A DNA stretch of 64,000 nt from Echria macrotheca (Eukaryota > Ascomycota > Sordariomycetes > Sordariales > Schizotheciaceae): the NCBI GenBank assembly GCA_030411725.1, contig MU839856.1, positions 124,001-188,000 on the forward strand, read 5' to 3'. The position numbers and the translations under genes are program-made. Under the pieces are notes generated by a model that did not search any database, was not told where the DNA came from, and saw only the letters and a list, made by a program, of their open reading frames with translations. Shown here piece after piece: positions 46,069 through 57,272 of this stretch (within the stretch, counting starts at the first letter, position 1; every line of letters starts with the position of its first letter).

Positions 46069-47849
46069 TATAATTACGGCCTTATAGGACCATTTAAAAA
46101 TTAAATATAAAGGGTGGAAGATTTAAAATAATTTTTAAAGGGAAAATTAACCTAACCAATTAAAGTACGCTAATTAAGTACAAATTATACAAGCGTACAA
46201 ACTAACCTTCTAAAATACAAACTAACCTTTTATATACGCAAATACTAACTAGTATAAACCAATTAAGTAAAAAGAATAGAATAATCCAATATAAAGAACT
46301 ATAATTAATGCAGTAACTAGACCTATAGCCGTTACCGTAATTGGACCTATAGTAAAAGATAATAACTGTTATTATAACCGGCACCGTAACCAGCCCTATA
46401 ACTAACCCCGGATCCGGACCTAAAAAACTAAATATATAGATTTCAATCGTTAAATGTTAAAAAGCTGGAATTTCAATTACTATAGGGTTTAACCATTTTA
46501 ATTATAGTATTAAATCGCTAAAAGGATTTAAAAGCAAATTAATAGCTATAAAAAAAATTAGGAAATAAGGATTTTAAATATTAAATATTAGTTATTAGCT
46601 AAAAACTAGTTGTTAAGTATTAGTTATTAATTAAATACCGGATATTAGCTATAAAATTAAAAGTTTATTAAAGGATAGAAAGGTAAAAAGTTAGCTAATT
46701 AGGTTATTTTTACCTACGGATAAATTAACTAATATAGAAGGTAGGGTATTATAAACACCCTAATTCTTGCTCGAACTGCTTAGAGTACGCCCATTTACAA
46801 GCAAAGAGCCTTTTGTGATGTAATCAGGCCCTATTTTACGTTTTCTTTTATATACTTAGGTTTTAAACAGAAGCAGCTGCTATAGCCACTTGTCTTTTAA
46901 TTATACGGTATTTTCTCGGTACAGTACGCGGGCTGTGGATACTGAGGCGTAAGTTGAATCCTTTTTAGTTGGCGTAGCTTAATCGAGAGAGCTAGGATCG
47001 CTATCTGGAGGACATCATTATTAAGAGCAAGTTTTAAATATAAAAAGTACTTAAATGCTTATAAAAAGGGCTAATATATAGCTGGTAATCTAACGCTAAT
47101 TCGAAATAAAACGAACCAACAATAAAGTCGACAAATATCAATAGCTACCGCAATTATCGATATTATAGCTAATACCATCAGACTCCCATAAGAAATCTTC
47201 CTCCGCTATATTACGACTATAAAGCAACTCGTTTACCCATTTCTAAGGCTACAGCTTTCTACTACTCGGCTACATCCGATCTAGAATAGCGTATAGCCTA
47301 GATAATGGAAGTTTAGGTAGTACTAGCAACTTGGTCCGTCCGGATCTTCTTTCCTTTATAGTAATGATCTTGTCGCTATTGTCTTATACGCTCCGAGTAA
47401 CTATATAGGTATTGCGCAACTCGTTCAAGATCGGCTTTAGTCGGGGTAAGCCTGGGATTTGTACGGACCGGGCCTAGCTACCTAGAAACTGGATCTTAAG
47501 TATATCTAAAGCCGTAAAGTTATCCTAATATATATTTATTACCTTACCTTTTAATATAGTATCGAAGATAGATAGTGTTATTGCTTTATCTATAGCATTA
47601 TCGAGAAACTATATCCGAATATTACTATTGAGAAAACCGGGGCAGTAGAACCCACGATCGAATTTATTAAAAGAAGCATCGATCGTCTTCTCTCCTTTCG
47701 GAAGCTTTATATCGAGATTAAGAGCTATCCGTCGAAGCTTGGGCAATTTGCGGCCAAGCAACCGGTATATTCCGGCCTTAGCCTTATTTTCTCGGAAGCG
47801 GCGAATTGTAAGACCTAAATTCTCAAATACTGTTAAGATGTTAAAAAGG
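46069..47849. other. AT-rich decayed sequence downstream of the LTR element
   Basis: Strongly AT-rich to about 46,760, then mixed composition. Frames are full of stops. The right part (47,100-47,850) may still belong to the F-box pseudogene read on the minus strand. Confidence 0.45.
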
Positions 47850-49215
47850 ATATATAAAGGGAAAGGGTAGACTTATATGGACAACTATATCCAAGTCCGT
47901 AAATATCAAAAGCACTCATGGTTTAACCCCGTATAGTCAAAGTACGTAGCCCCTAGGGTAACTAAACCAACTTAGGAGGGGTTTCTCCAGATCCTTATCC
48001 GAAGTACAGAAGGTAAAGATCTAATAAACGTAGCATCGTACCGAGTAAGCGTCCGGTAGCAGCTTCGTAGTCTGGAACTCTAGTAATTACCTCCCCGAGC
48101 GATAGTATAAATATGGTGAGGGAAGTCCAAAAGCAATCAGGGGTCAGGGATTGCAGTACCGATAAGTTAACTCCTGTACGGAAGCTAAAACCTAGAAGCC
48201 GAAGTTTGGAGAAGTCGGCTATAATTATCTACTTCTCTATCTTACCGTCGGGCTATACCTTATCGCTGTTACCAACCAAGAACAATATACCCAAGGTAGC
48301 GGGTCTGGCTTGGGGAGTTATATTTATAATCCAGGGAGAAGAAAAGGGTAGGGTTAAGTCGTAACGGCGGTGGAAATGCTTCGGGATATTATAATCGAGC
48401 AATATCTCGTTAAGGTTTAGAGCGAAACCCGCAAGACGTCGGGCGATATCGGTATCATCGGGCTAGAATCCAACGTTAATCTAGTTATCGCGGTACCAAC
48501 ACGCCATCCTAAAACGGTACAAACAGGGCGAAGTAATAAGTTCTAGCTCATACGGGTCTAGTACCGGAAAAAGCAGGCTCTGCAGGCGGAAGGCATTAAT
48601 AAAAAGTTTATAACGCCGCAAGGGCTGCTTACGATGCAGGGTTTATAGTAGGCATGGAGGAAACTGGCTGCGGTAACTAAAGTACAGCTCTTGTAGACCG
48701 GAGAGTTCGGTAAGGAGGGGCACCAGCGGTTGCCATCTGCTGTCACCAGCGTATGCAGACTAGGCCGTGTTGAAATCGTTTGTAGTAGGCCTTCTCAAGA
48801 CGCAGTGGATAGCCTGAGGAAGATCAGCGTTGGAGAACATATTGAGCACATCGAGGGCTGGCAGAGGATCCGAAGCGAAGGATGGGTTTGACCGTCTGGG
48901 CTGTTGTGAGTTATGCTGCTTATGTACGTTTGCGCGATCATCATCGTCGATGAAGAGCCGTCGGACATGCCGAACTGCCCCGTAGCGCCGGAGGAGATCA
49001 CGACAGTTTTGCACCCGGGCTCCAAAGATGGTATCGTCACCATTGCCTTCGGGAAAGTCGAGATGGATGTCGTGGAACAAGAGAGGATTGGCGATAGAGT
49101 GAAGATATTTGTTCGTTTGCGCAAGGGCTACCAAGGCTCGAAGTTGCCCTTCCTCGGACAAACATTGGCAGCATCGTGTGAGGACTTCGACAGGTAGGCT
49201 GATCAATGCAGGCAT
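47850..49215 (-). pseudogene. F-box protein gene, truncated by RIP nonsense mutations
   Basis: ATG at 49215 starts MPALISLPVEVLTRCCQCLS, followed by LVALAQTNKYLHSIANPLLF, an F-box with the usual fungal continuation. The frame stops with TAG at 48760 after 151 codons. Beyond the stop the same frame carries on coherently: SAYAGDSRWQPLVPLLTELS, LQELYFSYRSQFPPCLL, stop (TAA, 48643), YKLFINAFRLQSLLFPVLDP, YELELITSPCLYRFRMACWY, stop (TAG, 48481). Further LRR-like pieces (LRTLTIRG) reach at least 47,850 with more stops. Each early stop is one C-to-T change from CAG/CAA. F-box proteins recruit substrates to SCF ubiquitin ligases. The original protein was probably 500 residues or more. Damage grows toward the transposon. 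Confidence 0.8.
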
Positions 49216-52083
49216 TTTGTCATACAGCGTCGGTAGGCGTGACAGGTTCTCGCCATCCCATACGGAATATCTCGGATTGCCTGGAAGAGTGAAGTCTCAA
49301 GGAAGTGCTGACTTGGCCTGCAGAACACACGTGCTCGTGCGGGGTCTGTAACACTGCATGACGGATGTTTTTTCTGAGCAACGAAGAATCGACTGTCAGC
49401 CAATGTGAGGAGACGAATATTCTGAGTGTGGGGAAGGGGCCAATAAGGTTAGAGATAGAACACCTGAGGAGGTGTATTAGGATCACGCTCTCCAAGACGG
49501 CGAATAATTAAATCCGCCAAACTCTTCTGGACCCACGGAATCGAAAGCGCGTCTTCGGGGGCTTCTTCGAACTTGTCCTAAACCGTAGGAGAAGCTAAAG
49601 GGCCGTCCGGACAGCAAGGGAGACAACAAGGAAAGGAAATTTAACACGTCCACGATTACCCAAGCCAACGTGTACCTACCTTCCGACACCGTATTAGGGC
49701 CAACATCGATCAACTTAGGAGTGTTTCTTCTACTGTGGAGATGATTGAGAAATCTGTTTAAGTTTCATTTGAACAATTCAAAGGTGCAGAATTAAGCGCA
49801 CTTATTTCAGACCGATCGAAGCGAACCTGGTGTCAGATTTGAGGGGTCAAGAGCTGATAGATTTCTGCTCTGAGCCGGTCGTTTCCGCAGCGATTAGAAT
49901 CACTGCTTTATAGTAGTTACAGTGGGTTCCTCCGGCTTCCACAGCGCCGTTTCCGAACCCGTATTCCCCGGATTCGGCGTTTTCAGAGGGGTCCGGAACC
50001 GAATCCATTCCAACACCTGGTAGCAACGGGAAGGCGTAAGAGAAGCGAAGGTTAAATACTAAGACGTAAACGGAGTTACAAAAGTCCCCAGCTCCGATAG
50101 ACTTCTATAGACCTCGTCACCCAACTTCCCCCCCAACGGGGAGCGAGCAAACAGCCGCGATCGCCCGGGTGAAAAGCCGACGCCCACTGCGGACGATGCA
50201 GAAGTGGCGCAGCGATATGCCGGAGAGTTGACAGAACTGGCAGCGACATAGCTAGCGATCAGTCTTTCCTTGTCGTGGGCCGGCTTCCCATTATCCCCTG
50301 CCTCTTGCCTCTTCATCACCAACTTGCCTCGCAGTCACTCCTCCTCCTCATAGTCCCCATCCACAAAATCGCTAGATCCTCCTCGTCAATAGTGGCACGC
50401 AACTCTCAGTAATTTGTCAATCAAGCTTATTGTCGTACTCCTCTAGGAATCTCCTCATTGCAGGAATAATCAAGATCCACGCAGCTACCTCTCTCGATTT
50501 CCGTGGCCGTGATCACTTGCCGCTGGCAACGAGATCTCATTCGAGTACGAGATTAAAACGCCGCAATCCGTGATCTCTAATGGAATCTCCTGGGCGTCGA
50601 ACCCCGGCCTTCATCAAGGACCGTGTCGCCGATCTCGGCAGTGCTTCATTTAGCTAACAATTGCAAAAGATCCCCCGGCTTATTGAAAAGTTGTTGGTCA
50701 CCGAGAAAGCTAAATCTTAGACTAGACTCTAGGATTGGAACCCAAGTCAGCAGAATGACAGATGGCCACGGAGATTTTATCGTACCCATGTAAGGGTTTC
50801 CCCGGGCAGGCCGCAAGAACGCTCACAAAGGTAGCTGAGAACTCCATGCGGACTTTACGGCCGGTGCATACATGTCAAAGATGGCAGAAAGGGTGACAGT
50901 GAAGATAATCTTATCCGCTATATTGCGGACAACCTTGAACACTCCGAGAACATCGGTGCTGAGGAACGGAAATGAAGTCGTTAAATGCTGCTGAAGAGTC
51001 GAGTAGTTGCGACATGCCCCTGCTGATAGGAACAAGAAGGGGATGGGATCTGCTGCATCCCATGAGAGCGCGAGAGCCCAGCAGAGAAGCTGGAGCCTGC
51101 CGATGCAACCAAAGGATGAGTGAGCGACGGCATTGATATTCACATCCCAGCACTGATGACGAAGTTTTTGAGCCAATTGTAGGGGTTCGCCTAAGTGGCT
51201 GAGCTGATGCATATCCTGACGTCGCTTATATACGCCGTAACCTTGGTATGTAGAAAGAACAAGTAGGAGGATTGGAAGCCACGGATGCTTGGACTTGTTG
51301 TTGACATAGCTTTCAGCACTGGCCGAGGAATTGCGGGCTTCGAAAGATACCGCTCGAGAGAGACGAGTGGAACCGTGCGGCTGGTTACTGGGGTGGAGGA
51401 TGATGCGATGCGTCTTTTATGAGAATATCACGAAGACCGCCGTAGCTGGTAATCCTAGTATCAGGACGAGGATACCGAGTCTTGTTTATGTCCGGCGTCT
51501 TGGAGGCGCACGAGGATTTCTAGGAAACTACCTACTCTAGGACGAGCAGATAATAGGTACTCATGGGGATTGCCGGCGTATCTTGACGTAAAGTTCAATG
51601 ATACGATGTCTTGCATAGAGGAGGTTCTTAGCAAATGCAATCCGGTATTGCATTGGGAGATACGTTAGCGACGCATTCTGCTTAACATACGGTTCCCCAT
51701 ATAACAACGTGACACGGGTGGAATTCTGGCCATGAAAATGCTGTCCCCGCCGTTCGGGTTTCTGCATTCTTCCTGGTATTTTTTTGGTTTTCGCCGGAGA
51801 CAGGTGCTTAGACCACCCGGTCACCCGGTTGCGCTGCAAGTCGGGCTCCAGTTCGACCGGCGCCTGCATGCTGATCTGTAGGGCGTACCGCGAAAACGGG
51901 ATCCTACCTTACAGACCCAGGATCTCCGGATGACTCACGCTTCCCTGGCCCTCTGCCAACAATTGTCAACGAACCCCAAGCACCAACACAACCTGGAACA
52001 TCCACAACTCTCTCGTGAACAACATTGCCAAAACAACACGCAGCGAAACCTGAATTATAGCCATTTTCACCAACGGCATTACC
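49216..52083. other. 2.9 kb without a supportable gene (one repeat copy inside)
   Basis: A 129-codon frame on the minus strand from an ATG at 51212 (MHQLSHLGEPLQLAQKLRHQ) is open but unrecognised, and I do not call it. Other frames are short. Confidence 0.45.
49833..50015 (+). repeat. Dispersed repeat, copy A
   Basis: GATTTGAGGGGTCAAGAGCT...TTTATAGTAGTTACAGTGGG...GTCCGGAACCGAATCCAT. It matches the reverse complement of 61069-61296 with many transitions and some indels. No coding capacity; type unknown (MITE, SINE or LTR piece). Confidence 0.8.
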
Positions 52084-52791
52084 ATGCCATCAAGCAGCCA
52101 AGCCAAGATGACCACCGTAACCACTCTCTTCACACCAACAGTCATGGTCCTCCAAACAACTCTCTTCCTCACGGCCTGGCTAACCATCTACCTACTCATC
52201 CAGCTCTACGGCCCGTACCCGGTCATCTCTTCCCTCACCCGATACAACTCTCGTATTTACTCCTTTCTTTCTCTCCTGCTCCTCTTACTCATCCTCTCCC
52301 CTTACGAGACTCTCGCGCGCGAGGCCTACCACCTCTCGAAGATCTATGAGTACATCGATATATTTGGGGTCGTCGCCGCGGGAGGACATGTCGGGCTGCA
52401 TTTCGGATTCCATCATACCACGACAGTGTGGCTCACTTTCGTCAGAGTCCTCCCCGAGGGAGAAAATGAGGGGTGGAGGTGGTTTGCAGCAGCAAATGCG
52501 GCGCATCACGTGTTGATGTATGCGTATTTTGGGGGCTGGAATGGGGAGCTGATGAGGAGGGTATTGGTGGTCACTGGACTGGTTCAGTTGGGGCTGGGGA
52601 TGGTGGTGGATGCTGTGGTCGCTTGGGGGAGGTGGTATGGGTTAGGGGGGTGGTGGAGGATGGCGGTTAGTGGAGCGCTGTTGGGAGGGTATATGGTATT
52701 AAGTTTGATGGAGATGAGGCAGAGGGAGGAGGAGAGGGCTAGGGAGGCGAAGCTGGGAACGAGGGAGGGCGGTAAGGAGAAGGATAAGTAA
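52084..52791 (+). CDS. ELO-family-like integral membrane protein
   Basis: 235 residues from the ATG at 52084 (a second ATG at 52108 is also possible). Hydrophobic segments at about residues 20-42, 58-75, 92-120, 133-150, 158-178 and 190-207. Residues 85-111 read SKIYEYIDIFG then HVGLHFGFHHTTT, like the ELO (GNS1/SUR4) signature SK.YE..D and histidine box; 138-149 NAAHHVLMYAYF matches the family's N..VHV.MY.YY block. The histidine box here is HxxxHH, one residue longer than the canonical HxxHH, and the protein is shorter than elongases (270-350). ELO proteins condense malonyl-CoA with acyl-CoA in the ER; whether this divergent, short member does so is uncertain. Basic/acidic tail at the C-terminus. 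Confidence 0.72.
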   Translation: MPSSSQAKMTTVTTLFTPTVMVLQTTLFLTAWLTIYLLIQLYGPYPVISSLTRYNSRIYSFLSLLLLLLILSPYETLAREAYHLSKIYEYIDIFGVVAAGGHVGLHFGFHHTTTVWLTFVRVLPEGENEGWRWFAAANAAHHVLMYAYFGGWNGELMRRVLVVTGLVQLGLGMVVDAVVAWGRWYGLGGWWRMAVSGALLGGYMVLSLMEMRQREEERAREAKLGTREGGKEKDK

Positions 52792-53254
52792 GGGAAAGAG
52801 AGGATGTTGAAGATCGAATTGAGTTCCTCTTGGCCGACTCGGGGGATCTCCCAGCCTCGCTCGCAGCCACGACTACTCAAATATGAAACATGCGTCCAAG
52901 AACTTCAAAACGTCTCTCGAAATACTACTCGATTAGCTTGTTTTAGCAGAAAATCTAGGTACCTAGATGCCCCGTCTTATGACACCGCCAAGAACCAAGT
53001 AATACCAGGTACAGATCTGCATGTCCAGGTGTTAGTTAGATAAGGGAGAGAAGGACGAGTCCTTTTTTTCCTCCTTTTGTTAGACTTTTGAGAGGTGAGA
53101 TGTAGGGCGGAGTCTTGGGGAGGATCCGTGGTGCATTATTGTTGCGGCGGCGAATTATGTGTTTAGGGCGATGGAGTTCGCCGGTTACTATTGTTGCTGG
53201 GGCGTTGCTGGGGTTGATTCGGTATGAAGTTATGAAACACATCTGACCTGGAAG

Positions 53255-55276
53255 TCAAGGCTGTGCGCAGGAGATATCGCTGGGAAACTTGGGACCGAAG
53301 GTTCTGTGTATGAGAACGAGCAATGAACTGCGGTTTACTAATAGCCGTTCCCATCCGTATTCCTTCCCGAGTGGGTAGTCCATAGGATCGACAACTGCCT
53401 CCTTGAAGCTCTCCAGAAATAAAGCCGTCTCCTGGTCTTCATCGATGCTCTGACCCTCGCCAACAATATGATCCCCAAACTTCCCCTCGATACATGCCCT
53501 CACAACCTCGGCGTAGGTCTTCCCCATCCGCCCCCTCAGCTCCGGAATAAACGACTTCTTCACCACGTCGACGAACTCCCGCACATCCTTATTGCGGCTG
53601 TTTGCATAGATGCGTTCCACCGGAGACCACAGCCCAACCTCCAACAACAAAATCCCCAAGCTATACAAGTCAAACTCCCGTTTATACGACTTGGTACGAA
53701 GCCCACTCTGCTCTGACTCCTCCGCCGCCTCGGCGATGGCAAACCTCTCAGGATGCCAATACAGACGGTCATGGACATCCTCACCCTTTTCCTTATGCAC
53801 AGTGGCCAGCTTCTCACTCATCTCGACAGCAGCGTCCCGGCGAGAAAAGACGAAGCCGCAGACGAAGGGTGCCTGGATTGAGTTGAGGTCGTCATTACCA
53901 GCGTTCTCAAACAAGAGGATGTTATCGCCGCAGAGACCCTTGTGCAGCCACCTGACGTGGAGAAGCTGATAAACAGTCAAGATCAAGGTGCGCGCGAGGG
54001 CAAACCGGTCGGCGAGATCTCGCTGTACGCGCTTCTTGTGACCGTGATCACTCTCGAGGCGCTGGCGAAGGGTGATGGGGCGTGCTTCGGCGCGGTCGGC
54101 GGGGAAGTTGTAGACGATGCCGTGGCGATGCTGGGCTTTGTCGTGGAAGTAGCCGTAGCAGGGGAGAGTTCCTGCGCCGTCGAGTGCCGAGAGGTGGCGG
54201 AGCTGCAGGGCGAGCATGTTTACTCTGGTGTCGATGAAGTTGAGAGTGAACAGGTCGGTCTTGGTCGAGTAGTAGCGCCATTCTACCATGACGGGGCGGG
54301 ATTTGATGGAGGCAAACTCTCTGTATAGAGGGAGTTGGTCTGGACTGGAGGTATCTCTGGGAGGGAAATCGATGTCGTGCTTGGACCTGATCACGCTCTG
54401 AGACGCAAGGGGCGATGTGAGTGAAGGCCGTGCTGCTTTGTTCCTCGATGAGATAGAGCTTGCTGGGGGCAGAGAATCGGATTGCAGCGATTCCTCAGGA
54501 GCTTCGGTAAGACGTTCGCTGACAAGGAAGCCCAGAGTCTTTTGTCGTTGACCACAACCGATGCCCGGCGTGGCGGCTGACGAGGGGATGCTTTGATCCG
54601 TCGGCAGCGAGGCGAGATATTGAGCGAAACTTGGCCACGCTACGACCATTACATCCAGTTTTTTGTTGATATTTTCCAACTGCGCCGCCATGAGGGAGTT
54701 CCTGAGGCTAGAGTTGCGCTTGTCGAGAATGGTGACCAAAGAGGTGAGCTTCTCCTTGTCCCCAGCAACTAGTCGCAGCCTGTCCCGTTTGCGGATCTCC
54801 AAACTGTTCGATTGGCCGCTGAACTCGGACATCTCACCCAGAGGCGAATGAAACGGCGATGGGGATGCCGACACAGACTGGCTGTCCTGTTTGATTAAGG
54901 ACTCAGACCGGTCTGTCGGCTTGACCTTGGACAGTGTGCGGCTGATTCTCTCAACCATGGCAAGTCGTCCTGATGTCGGAACCGCAGCTGGTTTCTCAAA
55001 ATACCGACCGAGAAGTGGCTTGGCATCCTCCAGTCGTTGCTGCATCTCCTGGACGGTACCTAAGACAAGCGCGAGAGCGGGGCCTCTTCGAAGTTCCGGG
55101 GCCAGGAGGGCAATGGTGTCGGCGCTCATGGATTTGTCGTCCCCTCCGGTTTGCTTGTGGTGTGCATATGCTTCGAGAAGGCCCGATGTCTCTGCCCATG
55201 TAAGAAAATTGTACTGTTGCCATTGCAAGTTGAAAGCAATGTCCTTGAGATCTTCCTCGCACCCCTTGAGCTTGGA
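53255..55276 (-). CDS. HeLo-domain pseudokinase, 5' end missing
   Basis: Open minus-strand frame of about 670 codons; no ATG at its head. It begins KLKGCEEDLKDIAFNLQWQQ then FLTWAETSGLLEAYAHHK, the second helix pair of a HeLo (prion-inhibition) domain, so about 40-60 N-terminal residues including the membrane-active first helix are not found. A Ser-rich linker lies at about 115-145. A kinase-like region from about 320 has FIDTRVNMLALQLRHLSAL, LLHVRWLHKGLCGDNILLF (HRD replaced by HKG, Asn kept), PFVCGF (DFG replaced by CGF) and FDLYSLGILLLEVGLW. It therefore looks catalytically dead. HeLo-kinase proteins are fungal cell-death/allorecognition effectors or adaptors. Upstream sequence (55,277-55,440) is AT-rich, suggesting loss by insertion or RIP; a missed 5' exon is the alternative. 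Confidence 0.82.
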   Translation of the reverse strand, partial: SKLKGCEEDLKDIAFNLQWQQYNFLTWAETSGLLEAYAHHKQTGGDDKSMSADTIALLAPELRRGPALALVLGTVQEMQQRLEDAKPLLGRYFEKPAAVPTSGRLAMVERISRTLSKVKPTDRSESLIKQDSQSVSASPSPFHSPLGEMSEFSGQSNSLEIRKRDRLRLVAGDKEKLTSLVTILDKRNSSLRNSLMAAQLENINKKLDVMVVAWPSFAQYLASLPTDQSIPSSAATPGIGCGQRQKTLGFLVSERLTEAPEESLQSDSLPPASSISSRNKAARPSLTSPLASQSVIRSKHDIDFPPRDTSSPDQLPLYREFASIKSRPVMVEWRYYSTKTDLFTLNFIDTRVNMLALQLRHLSALDGAGTLPCYGYFHDKAQHRHGIVYNFPADRAEARPITLRQRLESDHGHKKRVQRDLADRFALARTLILTVYQLLHVRWLHKGLCGDNILLFENAGNDDLNSIQAPFVCGFVFSRRDAAVEMSEKLATVHKEKGEDVHDRLYWHPERFAIAEAAEESEQSGLRTKSYKREFDLYSLGILLLEVGLWSPVERIYANSRNKDVREFVDVVKKSFIPELRGRMGKTYAEVVRACIEGKFGDHIVGEGQSIDEDQETALFLESFKEAVVDPMDYPLGKEYGWERLLVNRSSLLVLIHRTFGPKFPSDISCAQP

Positions 55277-56136
55277 ATAATTTCTTAAAAATAACCCTTT
55301 TAGGCTTTTTTTCGATGAAAGTTTTATTTTGTCCCTACTCCCTTGCTATTTTTAAAGAAACTATAGTGCTAGGAGGTACGATATATTACCCTATATGCTA
55401 ATTTAAAGCTATCTTAACCTAATTAAGTAAACTCAATTTTTGATTAACAATTTAAAATTCAGTTGTATAAAAAGGTATATGTAGCATTCTTTGCGTGCAT
55501 TACTACTTGCATGCAATGATAGCTGCATGTAATGATAGCCTCGCAAGCAACGGTTTTGTTTATGGCGTGGGCAAGAAGGATCTGCTTGGGAGAGTGAGAG
55601 GGCCAATTCGAGAACAGGCTGCAACCAAACCTCCCACTCCCCAGAAAGATCTCCCTGGGACCGCTTCCGCAGATGTATCCTGTCAGCGAAGGGGCGCCGA
55701 TGAGCTTGGCCGCTCTGGCAGCTCGCTTTCACTGCAGCAGGAACATGCCATACGGGACTACCACCTCCAGACAGGCCCCTAGACTAACGCTTAGAATTTG
55801 GCTGGCCCCGCCAGACCAAATATTTACAGTTATTTCAGGTGAGGTTCAGAAGCGGGGGAAAGAGCACCGGAAACAACATGAAGACTTTTGCGTTATAAAA
55901 CCGACATTGTCTACTTCTTGAAGGTGTGCGAGGTGCCGTGCGGATCCTGCGCTGCCGGCGGAGGTTACGACGCATATAATGTCAACAATATGGTCTAAAG
56001 AAGGGAAAAGAAGTTGCTTTAAAAAATGCCAGTCAACATCCTCCTAAATTCTCTAAAGGGGCATTCCACTAGAAGCTGCGATCGCAATGTCCTACGATGT
56101 TGATGGCTTCATGGGTACTGTCGAGCCGGGATCTTT
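55277..56136. other. AT-rich junction and intergenic sequence
   Basis: 55,277-55,460 is AT-rich and unlike its neighbours. Short frames beyond it have no recognisable motif. I looked for the missing HeLo N-terminus on the minus strand and did not find it. Confidence 0.45.
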
Positions 56137-56580
56137 CTAGACCGGCCGAGGAGTAGTTGGGATGAAGCCCGCTCCACCATCCTGGAACCAATCCTGCGAT
56201 GTTCCCTTACTCCTCTCATAACAGTATTCACTGCTTCTGCCAAGGCCAATCATAGCCAAGCTGAGGCTGCGGATCTGAGAGCGTGCCTCGTCCAGTTTTC
56301 GAAGCAACTCTTCCTCTTCCTTGATCCACCTCCTCAGCTCCTTCTCCTGCTGCCACAGCCCATGTGTCTCGGCAAACTTCTTTCGTGCATAAGCCTGGTT
56401 GACATCGGCGAGATGCGACGGCATACTGCTGTTTTCGGTGTAGTTCGTGGTCGGCGCCGCTTCCGAGGCGCCGGGTGACTGGGGGCTCGCAAGGTTCGCT
56501 TCGGGCGGCAGACTGGTGAAGCGGCGAGGCTGACCGCGTCGGCGGGTGGCCGGAACTTGGGAAAGACCGGCGGCTTCCAT
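56137..56580 (-). CDS. Hypothetical coiled-coil protein
   Basis: 147 residues from the ATG at 56580 (MEAAGLSQVPATRRRGQPRR). The frame is open further up, but that part contains no good start. It has a basic, Pro-rich head, then a charged heptad-like segment at about residues 75-110 (LWQQEKELRRWIKEEEELLR), then SQIRSLSLAMIGLGR. No domain recognised; could be the 3' exon of a larger gene. Confidence 0.4.
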   Translation of the reverse strand: MEAAGLSQVPATRRRGQPRRFTSLPPEANLASPQSPGASEAAPTTNYTENSSMPSHLADVNQAYARKKFAETHGLWQQEKELRRWIKEEEELLRKLDEARSQIRSLSLAMIGLGRSSEYCYERSKGTSQDWFQDGGAGFIPTTPRPV

Positions 56581-57272
56581 CACGAAGTAAGTGGTGGACA
56601 AAGTGGTTCCCGTGGGGTGCAACGAAAATGCAATTGAGCACCCAGTAAGGTAGGCAGGAGGGATGCGTCCCTTGGTATGCTCTCCGACCGTCAAGTGGGA
56701 TTGGAAAAAAAAGTGAAGACATCGGACGTGGGGTACGGGGGATGCGGATGCCGCCTCTCCGAAAAGTGAACAAAGACACTCCCTGAAACTTCCAGTCCCG
56801 CCCCTGACTGAATTCTGCATCACGTACCGGTTCGGAATTGATCGCTCACTTTTGCTCCCACACCGCCTCCTAAAATCGACGCATGGGCGGTTGTCTCACG
56901 AAATTGCGGTCGTAAATGTGTGGCACGCACCCCTCAACCTCCCATGAAACAGGCGGGAGGTGGCCTGAAGGATGATAACATATCCGCGCCGGATGCGTCT
57001 GCCCACAACAAAGAGGTGCGCCGCGGTTAAATAATTGCAACCCACCCGGAGACGAAGATCCTCATACGCTTACTGTTGGTTTCCAAGCCCATCTGGATCG
57101 ATCAGAAAGCGCCAGATCATCACGCTCTCACCGTGACAAGTCGACTGCTATCCAGCCTCCGTTTGCTCCCTTGCATTGTGATAGCCTCAATTGGCAAGCA
57201 CCCGGTAAGTACTGGCACCCGACTCTGATATTGGTATTGACTGTCGCGTGTTGCGCAGTTGTCGCACGGCTC

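Noticed and set aside
50823..51212. 129-codon minus-strand frame with ATG
   Set aside because: No recognisable domain or splice context; could be chance.
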